This document shows, one piece after another, positions 22,601 through 34,011 of a stretch of DNA of 64,000 nt. Below the pieces are notes generated by a model. The model was not told the origin of the DNA, ran no database searches, and was given only the letters and a program-made list of their open reading frames with translations. Positions within the stretch are counted from its first letter, which is position 1; the number at the start of each line of letters is the position of its first letter. A program made the translations under genes and the position numbers. The stretch is taken from contig OZ026848.1 in the NCBI GenBank assembly GCA_964023205.1, positions 33,343,912 through 33,407,911 on the forward strand, written 5' to 3'. Source of the stretch: Lutraria lutraria. Lineage: Eukaryota; Mollusca; Bivalvia; Venerida; Mactridae.

Positions 22601-25600
22601 TATAATTATAGAGTTAACTAGTACAAATTCAGTCCTTCATTGATTATATTATATTTACAAAATTAGCATGAACTAACTGAAAAGATTTGAACACAGAAGT
22701 TAAGTCTTTCTGTCATAAACATTATTTTTTTATGTAACTTTACAGTTTGGTTTCCGGCGTCAGAAGAGTACAGGGACGGTAGATACCAGTAAAGTTTATT
22801 CAGGTGGCAAACATTTCCTGGGACCTGACTATGAGTTTAAAACATTCAGAGCTGATTCTCAGTTCCTTGATTTGAACAACATTCGAGTGTTCACTCGTGA
22901 TAAACTTGAGGTTAGTAATTATATTGATAACCAATACATAGTGTTACATTGGATAATCAATAGATGCTATATTGTATTATATTGTTAACCAATATGTAGT
23001 GTGTACATTGGATAATCAATAGATGCTATAATGTATTATATTGTTAACCAATATGTAGTGTTACATTGGATAATCAATAAATACCTTAATGTATTATATT
23101 GTTAACCAATATGTAGTGTTACATTGGATAATCAATAGATACCTTAATGTATTATATTGTTAACCAATATGTAGTGTGTACATTGGATAATCAATAGATG
23201 CAATAATGTATTATATTGTTAACCAATATGTAGTGTTACATTGGATAATCAATAGATGCTATAATGTATTATATTGTTGACCAATATGTAGTGTTACATT
23301 GGATAAACAATAGATGCAATAATGTATTATATTGTTAACCAATATGTAGTGTTACATTGGATAATCAATAGATGCAATAATGTATTATATTGTTAACCAA
23401 TATGTAGTGTTACATTGGATAATCAATAGATGCAATAATGTATTATATTGTTAACCAATATGTAGTGTTACATTGGATAATCAATAGATGCTATAATGTA
23501 TTATATTGTTAACCAATATGTAGTGTTACATTGGATAAACAATAGATGCAATAATGTATTATATTGTTAACCAATATGTAGTGTTACATTGGATAATCAA
23601 TAGATGCAATAATGTATTATATTGTTAACCAATATGTAGTGTTACATTGGATAAACAATAGATGCTATAATGTATTATATTGATAACCAATATGTAGTGT
23701 TACATTGGATAATCAATAAATACCTTAATGTATTATATTGATAACCAATATGTAGTGTGTACATTGGATAATCAATAGATGCTATTGATAACAAATGTGT
23801 AGTTTTTATCTATGATCAATTAGCTGATGCTATATTTTATTGTTTGATTCATGAATGGATTTGAATGAAGACTAAGAATTTGTCTAGTTTTGGCCCCAAA
23901 TCAGTCCCATCAAAAAATTGCTATTGAAGTGATTTACCTTAGTATGTATTTCACTATTGGCTGACATGCACCTGGATATCAATATAAGGCATTATGGTGA
24001 CACACAGCACTGTTTATTGTTGTTGTATGTTTTCAGGTATCAATCACAGCTCATGCTCAGTACTTCCTAAGAAGAGATGAACTTCCTCTGTTGCATGCTG
24101 GGTATGATATTTACTATGCAGACGTCATGAGATCAAGTGCAGTTGATGCAATTAAGGTAAATATCATGTGGCAATATTGTCCTCAAAGTTACTTAAAAAA
24201 ACTAATTTTAACTTAAGTTTAACATATCGGGATTGGCTAAAATCGCTAAAATAGCGTGAAATAATATTTTACGTTATTAATATTTACATAGATTAAATAT
24301 CATAATTCAATACCATGTAATAAAAAATTCTAACCAAACGCTAGAAAATGGTGTTTTATTGCGATAAATACTGCACCCCTTTATCGACTTTTCCTTATCA
24401 GCGTTAAACATCTGTAACGTAATGTGCATTGTATTGGTACGATATGATACTTTGACAAAAAAATGTTATAAATTCTCTTACTGGACATCCAACCTAGGCG
24501 TGGTTTCAATTATTGAACCGTAAACATTAGTGGTCTTGATTGGCTATCAAAATTGAATGGGGTGCGTCAAAATATATAAATTTGTGAATCTTGATTTGAC
24601 CTGACATCCAAGCCCAATACCTTAATGTTAGCCAGATGGTCCCTATTTACCTCAAGTAATCAAGCATCTATTATTGTTTTTTTACGAGGCTAATTAAAAT
24701 TTAAGTAAATTCAACAGATAATAAACTTGTCATATTTCATGTTTTAGGGATCACTTCCCGTGTACAACACAACAGAATTGAAAACTAAGAGACCAGAGAT
24801 TGAAAGAGTTATTTATAAAGCTGTACGTGAAAGACTTGGAGGGAAATGTTGTCGTCCAAGTTGTGCAGATTATAAGGAAGGTATATATTTTCAAGATACT
24901 TTTTTTTGTTGAAGTGGTTTCTGGACTATTTAAGCCACTAGATGGTGCTAGTGCGCAATGCGTTAAAATTTTATGCATTTTTCATGTCAAACGGACCTTT
25001 TTTAATTTTTGAAAAAAACTACATGTACAGAAAATATTCTTAGAAAATTCTCATGAAGGTAAATGGTTCCATGCCAAAACTTTTCATTAAAAAATCTTAA
25101 GTTATATATTAATTATTTACAAGAAAAAGTTTAAACCTGTCAAGTTGACTATTTGAATTTCCTGGGAGGTGTGATTACTTGTCTGATAAACGCTCTGTTT
25201 GTAAACATTTCCACATGATAATGTTTATACGCTTTGGAGCAGAACATGCTTTCTGTATAACAGGAGTACTTGACTAACCAGTGGTCAGTTGATGACTCAC
25301 CCATTCTGGTGCTATTTTAAACAACAGAGAGTTTAACTGACAGGTAGTATTGGGCATATCAGTTTACATAGCCCAACCCACAAAATGAATCCTCACTGGT
25401 ATACCAGAGAGACTGAGAGTTATGTCTTTAAAGTATATAATATGGTACATTTGTCTATAATTCAACAATTATTCAGCATGTCCTAGATGTTTACCTCAAG
25501 ATGAATATACTATTTTATTTCTTATTCAGCATGTCCACCTGGATGTATACCTAGAGATAGTTGTACTGATGAGGATAAAGGTCTGAATGTTGATGTGAAG

Positions 25601-27014
25601 TTCTTTCAGTTAACTGACATTGTTATCCCTAGTGATGTTATGGAACGCTTTATGGAGAAATTACTCTTAGTTGAGAAAAATCTTCGTGAACAACATGTAC
25701 AGAATGCTACTATTATCAGGAAGGAAACTGCAAAAAAGGTACAAAGAAGCTTGTGAAACCAGCGCCCTCACACTACTTTGGGGAAGGGGTCTATAGCCCA
25801 TTGGAGGGGATTTTTTTAAACTAGTGAATTAATATAAATAATCCAGTATGAAAGACCATCAGGTGGATGCCAAAAATTGATTTTTAATATTCTGATCGGG
25901 GGTTAGGGTGGGGGTGTGGAATTTGTTTGTTTGGGAAAAAGTTCTTTACAGGTAGGTGAGTGCCACCGAAATACAGTAGCAGATTTGATAGATTGAGGGC
26001 TCTGAAAATTCTGTCAAAATTTTGCATTAAAGCTTCTTACTTTGCCACAGAAAGTATTTTATGCATTTTTAATCTATGAAGCAATTTTTATTTTTTAAAA
26101 TTCAACTTTTGAAAAATACAGATTTTGTTTTAGAAAGTCATCTAAGAATCTACACTTTCTGCATAATGCCTTGAAATACTTTTTGTAAGAATTCAATTTA
26201 ATAAGATAAACTTGATGTTATTCTGAGGAATGAAATTACACATTAAGTGGTCTGAGTTTATGGTGAAAGGATGATCGAGTTTTACTGCTTTAAACTTTAT
26301 TTGGTCTTATACGCAGAAGTTATGTCCTTCCCATCAAGGGTTCATGGACTTACAGGTTGTTTCAACCCTTAAATAGACTCGGAGGTTGTGTCAACCCTTA
26401 AAGGATTTATAGCAATATCCTTGCTCTGTTATCATGCATTTAAAAGAAAGCAGTCCCTTGCTAATGTAGGCCATGCTATTCAGCTTAGTGGAACAAAGGT
26501 AAGTGTTGTTTAAAAGGTCCCAAGTTTGTCTGTTTTTTAAGCTTGTCTGTTTTCGAAGAAAAAGTCAAGCTATTGTGATCACTGACTGCATCATCTGTGT
26601 TGTGCAAAAATTGGAATGTAGCTTATAAACTATAAGAGGTAGCAACATGAAACTTCATAGATGGATAGATCTTGCTGAGGCAGTGAACAGATGAATGTTG
26701 GCACCTCTGGCAGGGCTCTTGTTGTAATCTTAAATCTGTATGTTTTATAGGTTGCTGACATCAAGAATGAAGCCCAGGAAATCAAGGAATCAGCTGAATC
26801 TGAATCTCACAGGATATCTATCGTGTCACAGGCTGAATATACCAGCACAATAGAGAAGGCTAGAAGTTCAGGATTGAAAGAACTTTATTCTAGTCTAAAG
26901 ATAAACAACCAGGAACAGAAAAACAGCTTTGATTATCTACGAACCTTGAGAGGTTTAGATAACGTGCACCTTACGGTTGATTTTCAGCAACGTATTGCTG
27001 GTGGCTTAAAATAG
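19699..27014 (+). CDS. SPFH/band-7 (prohibitin-like) single-pass membrane protein, six exons, 336 aa
   Basis: Exons: 19699-19818, 22746-22910, 24037-24156, 24748-24880, 25530-25738, 26751-27014; all junctions are GT-AG and the frame is continuous. Residues about 10-31 are a hydrophobic membrane segment ([19 protein letters not shown]) after a short polar N-terminus, so the bulk of the protein should be on one side of the membrane. Residues about 80-260 resemble an SPFH domain ('[21 protein letters not shown]', '[14 protein letters not shown]', '[13 protein letters not shown]'), and the following helix is Glu/Lys-rich as in this family ('[20 protein letters not shown]'). The protein ends with '[26 protein letters not shown]', a typical SPFH C-terminal pattern. 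Six cysteines at about 169-191 suggest disulfides, hence a lumenal or extracellular domain (inference). A splice acceptor lies just before the start (exon from 19683), so a 5' UTR exon lies upstream. Role probably membrane scaffolding; unproven. Confidence 0.88.
20368..20618 (+). mobile_element. tRNA-derived SINE (family 1)
   Basis: In intron 1 of the SPFH gene. Head with ATGGTCGAATGGTTTTAG (A-box region) and TGGGTTAGAGTCC (B box), body GGTTCTTCCCAGGAACAATG and GAACTGTCCGCCTCATA, and an A-rich tail with AAACAAAC. Confidence 0.8.
20893..22330. mobile_element. Dispersed repeat interrupted by a family B hairpin element
   Basis: The two halves (20893-21001 and 22165-22330) align with the uninterrupted copy at 30101-30372: TTTTTTAAGCAC, GTGGACCAAAAAGAGTACA, then after the insert GATTAAAATATTTCATTTTT and GTGAAAAATTT. 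Position 21002-22164 is therefore an insertion in this repeat. Confidence 0.7.
21002..22164. mobile_element. Modular hairpin-ended element, family B, copy 1
   Basis: The 5' end is a nested hairpin (AGCTCAC...GTGAGCT, inner TGTCAC...GTGACA), then CG-rich GTCGGGCGTCG, then several ~150-bp diverged units with AACCTTGTGAACACT, CTTCATGAAAC and TTGGACGAGTTCGAACATGG. It ends GTGAGCGATATAGGGCCATC and TTGGCCCTCTTGTT. Copy 2 at 49692-50795 is nearly identical, so the family moved recently. Confidence 0.78.
22915..23788. repeat. 58-60-bp minisatellite, about 15 copies, in SPFH intron 2
   Basis: The unit contains TTGTTAACCAATATGTAGTG, TTACATTGGATAATCAATAG and TAATGTATTATA. Length differs by GTGT insertions. 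The array begins right after the splice donor at 22911, so the first copies lie within a few bases of exon 2. Confidence 0.93.
26540..26723. mobile_element. Short hairpin-ended element, family F, full length
   Basis: Starts with an inverted pair (AGCTTGTCTGTTTTCGAAGA then GTCAAGCT) and ends CAGGGCTCTTGTT, echoing the start and end of the longer families. It lies in SPFH intron 5, only 27 bp before exon 6. A 3' fragment is at 50796-50935. Confidence 0.6.
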
Positions 27015-30000
27015 ACTCAGGTTATCTTCACCCAGATGCTGCTTACATGCTCACCATTTTATAAATCATCCTGGATGTAAGAAAGAACCTGATAGAAGTT
27101 AAATGCTCAGATGAAATGTGTTGTTAGTGTTTTTGATAAATGTTATTTTATTCTCATATAATTATTTGAAGGTGATGCATTTACAGATAGCTATTATTTG
27201 TGGCCTTACAAAATCTAAAAAAAAATCTTCTATTGTTTAGGAAAATAGTTTTGGTATTGTTAGAACTGGTAATGGTTCATTTATGTGATGCTATATGGTA
27301 TACTGCTTTTAAATAATGGATTTAGTGAAAACTGTCTCAAAACCAGGGGTACATTATTAAAAGCAGGGTATATGATTATTGAAAAAAAAATGCCATAATT
27401 TTTCTTCACAATGGAAATAAAGAACAATTGGTCATCATTTTTGTCATCTTTGGATTGATGAGCATGGCATATGACAGTTTATATGCCATTTGTCGTACAT
27501 TTATTTATACTGAAATTATCATTATTAGTATAAATGGTAATACAATGTACTTGAACTTTTCTGTTTTGATACTAATTTATAGCCATAAAAAATCTTGAAT
27601 TGTCTTTTAAATAGTTGATTTATATGAAAAGAAATTAAGGCAAATGCATAAGTTATTAACCCTATAGCCTAAACCTTTAATTACATAGATTGTGTATTAG
27701 AAACTTGATAATGGACCCTAATGTAAGTTTTCAATTTACAACTTGGATTATATCCATCACATTTTTATATGGACTTACATCAGTTTTTTTACTTCCAAAT
27801 AAGTGTATCTCACCTTATCTATACCCCACTCATAATTTTGCTTTAACAATTCTTCAAATTTCTTTCAATGCTTTCAGAATATATTTCAAACAATTGCCGT
27901 TTAATTAAAAACAAAAATGTAGGACCAGATATCATTTGTGAGGCAACATTTAGTGTATAAAATGTCTACCATAACCTGAGTTGTAGTGCCATATGGTTTA
28001 GTCATTATTACACAAATTATATCCCTCTCCCCTGCTCTACATAAGAATAGTATGTGTTGACTTAATTTTGGAATGTTTGAATGTAGAATACTAACAAATC
28101 ATTGATCTTTGCATATATGCTTTAACCATTTATCAAATACTTAGATGCCTTATTGATTCAACGCAATTCATGCATGATATGAAATCTTCTACATGTACAA
28201 TGGTTATAGAATATTCAAATATTTTTATATAGTGGACATTGATTGTATAATGTATGACTTAGCCTATATTTATCTCTTTGATAAATTTATATGCATGTTG
28301 GTTTTGTAAATGTCTGTGTTTATGTGTTTACACAAGTTTTTATTTATTTTGTAGTTCCCTTTTAAGAACTTTCTGTTAGCTTTTACAAGCTATTGATAAT
28401 CAGAACGAATTTATTATGATTATTATGTAGAAATCTTTTTATAGTGTAGTCCATGACATTGAACAATTATTATCTGTTAATTTATGCTCAATTTATGAAT
28501 ATTTGCAATAGAACATCTTAGACATGAACAATAATTATTGTCTATCCAGATTTGTTTGAAATGTTTTTTTAGTTTATAGACTTTTACCTTTTGTAGATAC
28601 TAAGATACCAGTACACATATATGAATGGTTTGTTATTAATTTATAAGTTTTAGTCACAAAGTAACACTAGCAACACTAGTCCCGGTGTATTTCCTCAGGG
28701 AAAAAAAAGATTTTTCAACTTTTTTTTCAAATATTTTTGATTGGCTGGATGCTTTTATTTATCTTGGCGTTATTGAAGACTTCTGCAAAAAGATTGAATG
28801 TAAAGTCAAACCTGTGTACGTGGCCACCTTCCAATAAGGGTCACCCTTTTAGATTATGTCATTCTTTAAAAAAATAAAGGCCACCTGTCAATAAGGGTAC
28901 ATTTCATCTTTCCGAAGACTGGAGAGTGACCTTTGTGTACTGGTTTGACTGTATGGTAAAGTTGATAAAATTATCTTACAATTGTGAATACATCTGAAGA
29001 TTGAGGACTGGGGTAATTCATTGTTGATGTGATAGGTGTACTACATACTTAGATACTTCTATACCTTATTGAAATCCTTTAAGTTTAATCAGCAGATTAT
29101 ACATGTGTTAGCCTCACCACTGAATAAAGGCCACCCTGTGAATAAAGGCCATATTTTTAAAATACATAATTGATTATTTAGAACATAATGACCTCTGAAT
29201 AAAGGTCACCTGTCAATAAAGGTCACATCTTGTGTTTACCAAGGTGGCCTTTGTTCACAGGTTTGCCTGTACTTACACATAATAAGTTAACAATTTTCTG
29301 TGTTAAAACTGTATATAAATCTGCAGATTGTCATAGACCCTGCCCTATCAGTATAAACATGTTGTTTTTCATGTCACCTTATTCTGTTTTTGTCTGCCTT
29401 TGTAGTATCTTAGATAGTACCACTATTGTGTAGCCCTTATGAGCATGTCTACTTAATATAGACAAGTAGGAATGTCCTTCTTTACTGATGATTAAAATAT
29501 TATGATTTTGGCACGTTTTATAGAAATTCATGGGTAGGTAATTTTGATACATTTGTAGCAATTCTTATTTGATGGTTATTTCTGTATTTTGTGATTACTT
29601 ATATTGATGATAACAGTAAATTATTTAGTTGAATCTACAATCTATCCTGTTAATTGAATTAACTGAATTACTGAATTATCCACAATCCGGTGATCCAGAT
29701 TTCTGTTCCATGTAAACAGTAATTAAGATTAAAATGTAGAAGTTTGGATGTGATTTTGATATATTTTAGTGAAATTATGTTGTTAAATTATCTACCTCTT
29801 TACTTTACTAACTAGACAATACAGTATGAATTCCAGTTAAATATTTTTTTCTTATTTAACTTTTGTATATTTTGTAGAATAATTTGTCTTAATTATAATG
29901 TGTGGGTTTATAAAACGGGTACCAGTCATTAAAGTCATGCAATGGCAAAGCTGAGTTCTATGACTGGTCTCCAACGTTTTATGATCTTTGTGTGAATTTA

Positions 30001-30100
30001 TGTATTTGTACATGTAGCATTTTGGTAGATGTCATATTGATTAAAAATGTAATAATGTATATCTCATATGTGTAATTCTCTTACAGTCTTCACAAAAAAC
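27015..30100. other. 3' flank of the SPFH gene: 3' UTR candidate plus MITE fragments
   Basis: No further coding exon is convincing. AATAAA occurs near 27417 (GGAAATAAAGAAC) and is the first plausible polyadenylation signal. Two GTGACC-family MITE pieces occur at 28802-28953 and 29100-29271. Confidence 0.45.
28802..28953. mobile_element. GTGACC-family MITE (short)
   Basis: Starts AAGTCAAACCTGTGTAC and ends GTGTACTGGTTTGACTGTA, which are inverted relatives. The interior has GGCCACC and CAATAAGGGT phrases shared with copies at 29100-29271, 39244-39427, 44595-44665, 45131-45317 and the array at 57405-58880. Confidence 0.6.
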
Positions 30101-30372
30101 TTTTTTAAGCACCGGAAATTCGGTCCAGTGAAAATGCAAACTTTACTGGACCGAATGAACTTTGGTGGACCAAAAAGAGTACATACAGAATTACACATAA
30201 CTTGGCTAAAACCCATATTTAACCGTATTAAAATATTTCATTTTTTGTTCTGAAACGTAAAATTATCAGTGAAAAATTTACTAGACTGAACTCTGACAAT
30301 TTCAAATTTACTGGACTGATGGCTGTTTTGGTGGCCTCGGTCGTAGGTCCAGGGCTAAATTTAAAGACTGCT
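30101..30372. mobile_element. Dispersed repeat, uninterrupted copy
   Basis: Matches the two halves of 20893-22330 and provides the empty site for the hairpin element there. It carries several TTTACTGGAC/GTCCAGTGAA phrases in both orientations. Confidence 0.65.
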
Positions 30373-30658
30373 CTAAGTATAAAATTTTAAACAAAATCAT
30401 ATAAGACTACTATTGCTTTGAAGACACATATAAAGTGATTTGGTCATATAAATAATTCTATTTTGACATTAGTATTGTGCAATTTTATTTATGTGCTTGT
30501 GTCCATCTGTCAGCACTAGTTTATGATGACCCTAACTCTATCAGTTTCTGGTGGATTTTTAAATCACTAGGCATCTTTTTATACCATGATGAGAAAATAT
30601 GCCACACACGAACTACATGTATTAACTATGTAGTTCAAATGTCAAGGTCATAAAATGA

Positions 30659-30900
30659 CCTGCCTCTGTAGTCAAGTGGTTAAGGTCACTGACTTAAAAT
30701 CACTTTAACCTCTCACTGAGAGGTTCGTGGATTCAAGCCCAGCTACAGACCATGTCTCTTTATGTGAGAAAGTTGACAGTTGCTTATTGAGGATGGGAGT
30801 CTAGTACTGGTTCTTCCCAGGAGTGATGGTTAGGTGAACTGTCTGCCTCATATAACTCTGACTGTTGAAAAGGGGGTTAAAACATAAATAAACAAATAAG
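30659..30900 (+). mobile_element. tRNA-derived SINE (family 1)
   Basis: Full head with GTAGTCAAGTGGTTAAGGTC (A-box region) and GTGGATTCAAGCCC (B box), standard body and an AAACATAAATAAACAAATAA tail. Confidence 0.82.
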
Positions 30901-31119
30901 GTTTAAGTGGTATTAAAATGTATTTTAGCATCTAGTTTGTGCTCTGTGTAATATGAGTTATGACTGTTTTATAAAGATTTCCCTCTATTAATTCTCCTTA
31001 TGTCATTTTACAGCCTATAATGTGATACTCTATGTATGTTACCCATGTATTTTATTTGTACGTATATTTACACATGAATTTTACAACTACATCAGTATTT
31101 TATATTTCTTTATATTCAG

Positions 31120-31244
31120 GTCAACATTCAAACGGTGTATTCTGGAAAATTGCCAATGAAAGCATGATCAAATTAGATACAAATGATATCAAAGAGGATT
31201 TAAATTCAACTTTTGAAATAGGATTTTGTATCAGGCTGATTTAA
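31120..31244 (+). other. Candidate orphan terminal exon
   Basis: A good acceptor (TTTATATTCAG|GTCAAC) is followed by an open frame ending '...NSTFEIGFCIRLI' and a stop, and AATAAA occurs about 20 bp later (31263). I do not recognise the sequence and could not join it in a convincing phase to the SPFH gene. It may be a last exon of an unannotated gene or chance. Confidence 0.2.
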
Positions 31245-31606
31245 ATATTTATGATTGAATTGAAATAAACAGAAGTTATGAAATATTTTTGAAGGCCTTT
31301 GCTAAGGATAAAGAACTTTAATAGCGCTAATTTCCTGTTTCTGCTTTTTTTTTTATTTTAGATAAACTTTGTACTTGGTGAGTAATTATTGACAAACTTA
31401 GATCTAGCTATTATTGTTGAATGTGGTAACTGGGATGTTGCATATATTATAACTTTCAGATCACTTAGTTGTACTAGGTTGATAATTGGCTTTGTGTATT
31501 TTTTTATATTTCTGTCTAGTACTTATTTCTCTAAATAAATATTTTGTATGAATTTTGTTCCTTTTTTATTGTACCAAAAAATACCAGTACATAATTATAA
31601 TTCCAA

Positions 31607-31852
31607 CCCCGCATCTGTGGTTGAGTGGTTAAGGTTTCTGGCTTTAAATCACTGTAACCTCTCACCGATAGAGGGTCATGGGTTCGAGCCCACCTACCGA
31701 CCATGTCTCTTTATGTGAGAAAGTAGGCAGTTGCATACAGAGGGTGGGGTCAAGTACTGGTTCTTCCCAGGAACGATGCTTAGGTGAACTGTCCGCCTCA
31801 TTTGACTGACTCAGGCTGTTGAAAAGGGGCATTAAACTCAAACAAGCAAACT
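31607..31852 (+). mobile_element. tRNA-derived SINE (family 1), best-preserved head
   Basis: CCCCGCATCTGTGGTTGAG then TGGTTAAGG forms the A-box side and GGGTTCGAGCCC the B box. Body and CAAACAAGCAAAC tail as in the other copies. Confidence 0.85.
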
Positions 31853-31949
31853 AACATGTCAGACATTATCATCAATCTGACCCCTGATCTTGTGTAGTTT
31901 ACACATACCAGCAAAATATCTACTTACATAAAAGTTGTATGCTGAAGGA

Positions 31950-32122
31950 AAATACAACGCAACCTGTCCAAAGCAACACACCTTGGGAGTAGCAAAATTA
32001 TGTTGTTGCCCTATGCAGAGGTTAAATTTATAGTTAAATCGTATATAGTGGGAAATAATCATGCTGTTGTTGAAGGGAGGTAGTTGCTCAAGAGAGGGTC
32101 GCTCTGAATAGGTTGTACTGTA
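31950..32122. mobile_element. Mariner-type MITE, second copy
   Basis: Aligns with 1770-1949: GCAACCTGTCCAAAGCAACA, AGGTTAAATTTATAGTTAAA and AGGTTGTACTGTACATGTAC. The left terminal repeat has decayed. Confidence 0.6.
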
Positions 32123-32149
32123 CATGTACTTATATGTATAAATAATGTA

Positions 32150-33440
32150 TTCATATACCTGTAAAGACACATGCAGAAAATCATTGATAGATTGGCAATG
32201 AACATGGAACTGGAATCTCTGTGCACCATGGTATAGTGCAATTTTGTATATATTTGGTATACTGTCAAAGCTGAATAATTACATGGTCGCAGAATGCACT
32301 TATTTTTAGCTTCGTGCCACAGTCGATAGTTTTCGTTTATTTTACCATTAGGGAATGTCTCATTCCACATGTTTATATAGTATATCGTATATCGAAGATT
32401 ATCACATAACTTACGATATTAATCGAAGCTAAAAATAAATGAAAGCATTGACCGTGAAATTATGCGGCTTTGACAGGTTAATAAAATCGCACAATAGTGT
32501 CTCTGGCTTCCGGGAGGGGGGGGGGGACTTTGTCTCCCATACCCCCATGAGGGGCAATTGGCTTTGCGACCCCTGACCACATGCTTGCCTTATCCAGACC
32601 CTTGACAGCTATGTATTCAGTACAAATTGAACATTACTTTATGATCCTAAGAAATGGCTGCATGTATTTCATTTGTTCTCCATTATTGTGAAAAGTAATG
32701 GAATAACCAACAAATATAATTATGGTATTTGAAGCAGATAGACATGATTCTTACCATGATAAAGTAAAATAGATTTCACATGTCTAGTATTTGAAACATG
32801 TATGTATATACATCATGTATAGTATATAAGTCTTTGTTATTCACAAAGGATACTACGGTACGGACGGATCCGTTTAACCGTAGTTTAACACGATCGCCCG
32901 AAATCAACAACAACAACACTGCTGTAAAATTTAAAAGAAATGAATTTATATTGTTTCTAGGGGATGCTAACATTGATAATCGCATCGCATTGAACAAAAA
33001 GTAAGTATATGTCATCTCTTTAAGTATTATTTGTCGCGCAAATTCAATCGACACGGCTCCACTGCTGCACAAATGATTCGGTAATGAACTGTTCTTATTT
33101 CGGATATTTATTTCGGATACAAACTTGTTGTATTCAAACCTTTTATCACTTTAAATCCCTATAGACACAGACTGTCCGTTCAAGAGAGAATCATGTTTAA
33201 ATTTTGGTCATTATCTTTCGAAACAAAATACTTGAAAACATTCTGTCTTGCTCCAAAAAATAAAAGATACATTATTGAGGCCATATACTAAATGATTTAG
33301 ATATAAGTGCAAGAACTATAATTAGCTGACTGTAAATTGATAATGACGTACTGTAAATATTTCCCTTGTATACTTATTATCGCTATATACATATTCTGCT
33401 AGTGTTCATATAACTATGACTGACGTGTGTCGCTTGATAA
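32150..33440. other. Upstream region of PAN2, possible 5' UTR exon and promoter
   Basis: No repeat family is recognised between about 32150 and 33440 apart from a G-run near 32517. A segment with CGGTACGGACGGATCCG (about 32855-32875) and a donor-like AAAA|GTAAGTAT at 32999-33007 could be the first non-coding exon of PAN2, because the first coding exon opens with a splice acceptor. This is inference. Confidence 0.3.
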
Positions 33441-33645
33441 CGCAACTTACAAACATTTTCATCGATGATTTATGTTATTTCTACAGTCAAGTCAATTTAT
33501 CTTTCATACAATCATCTGAATTAAATACAAATTCATACTGCTATATAATTGTATGGCATTTTAATGCAGATTTATTATTTCTGCAAATGATTGACGGTCC
33601 GCACATCGGTTGGAGTTTAGTACAGTGGCAGGAATTTCCCAAAGC
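33441..33645. mobile_element. ~630-bp DNA element, partial copy 4, inverted
   Basis: The complement of about 13290-13490: GCAAATGATTGACGGTCCGC, CTACAGTCAAGTCAATTTAT and GGCATTTTAATGCA match in order. It is more diverged than copies 1 and 2. Confidence 0.65.
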
Positions 33646-34011
33646 ATTAACAAGGAACATTTTGAAACTAAGGGTAGTCTGAAACATCAGCAAAATATTC
33701 AATACCTTTTGCCTGTTGAAGGTACATACCTTTTGCCTGTTGAAGGTATATATATATTTTTGGTCATTTTGATAGATTCTACTATAATTCATCGCACTGT
33801 ACACAACTTTTATGGAAATTTGTGCGTTAAATATGAAATAGACTGCGACTCATTTTGAGTCGTTTAAACCTGTAAGCTTTTAAAGAACAAGTGGCTTTGA
33901 CGATGAACTGCAATGTAATTCATATGTATCATCGTCAAACACCTTCAACAAATTAATGTCGTGTATTCTGATTTTGTTGTTTATTTATACTTTAGGTGAA
34001 GTGGTGTTAGG

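Noticed and set aside
24180..24720. Possible terminal-inverted-repeat element in SPFH intron 3
   Set aside because: The TAATTTTAA-type ends are too AT-rich and imperfect to separate from chance.
31607..31690. Functional tRNA gene
   Set aside because: A and B boxes are present, but no complete cloverleaf is seen and the sequence continues into a SINE body seen in five other copies.
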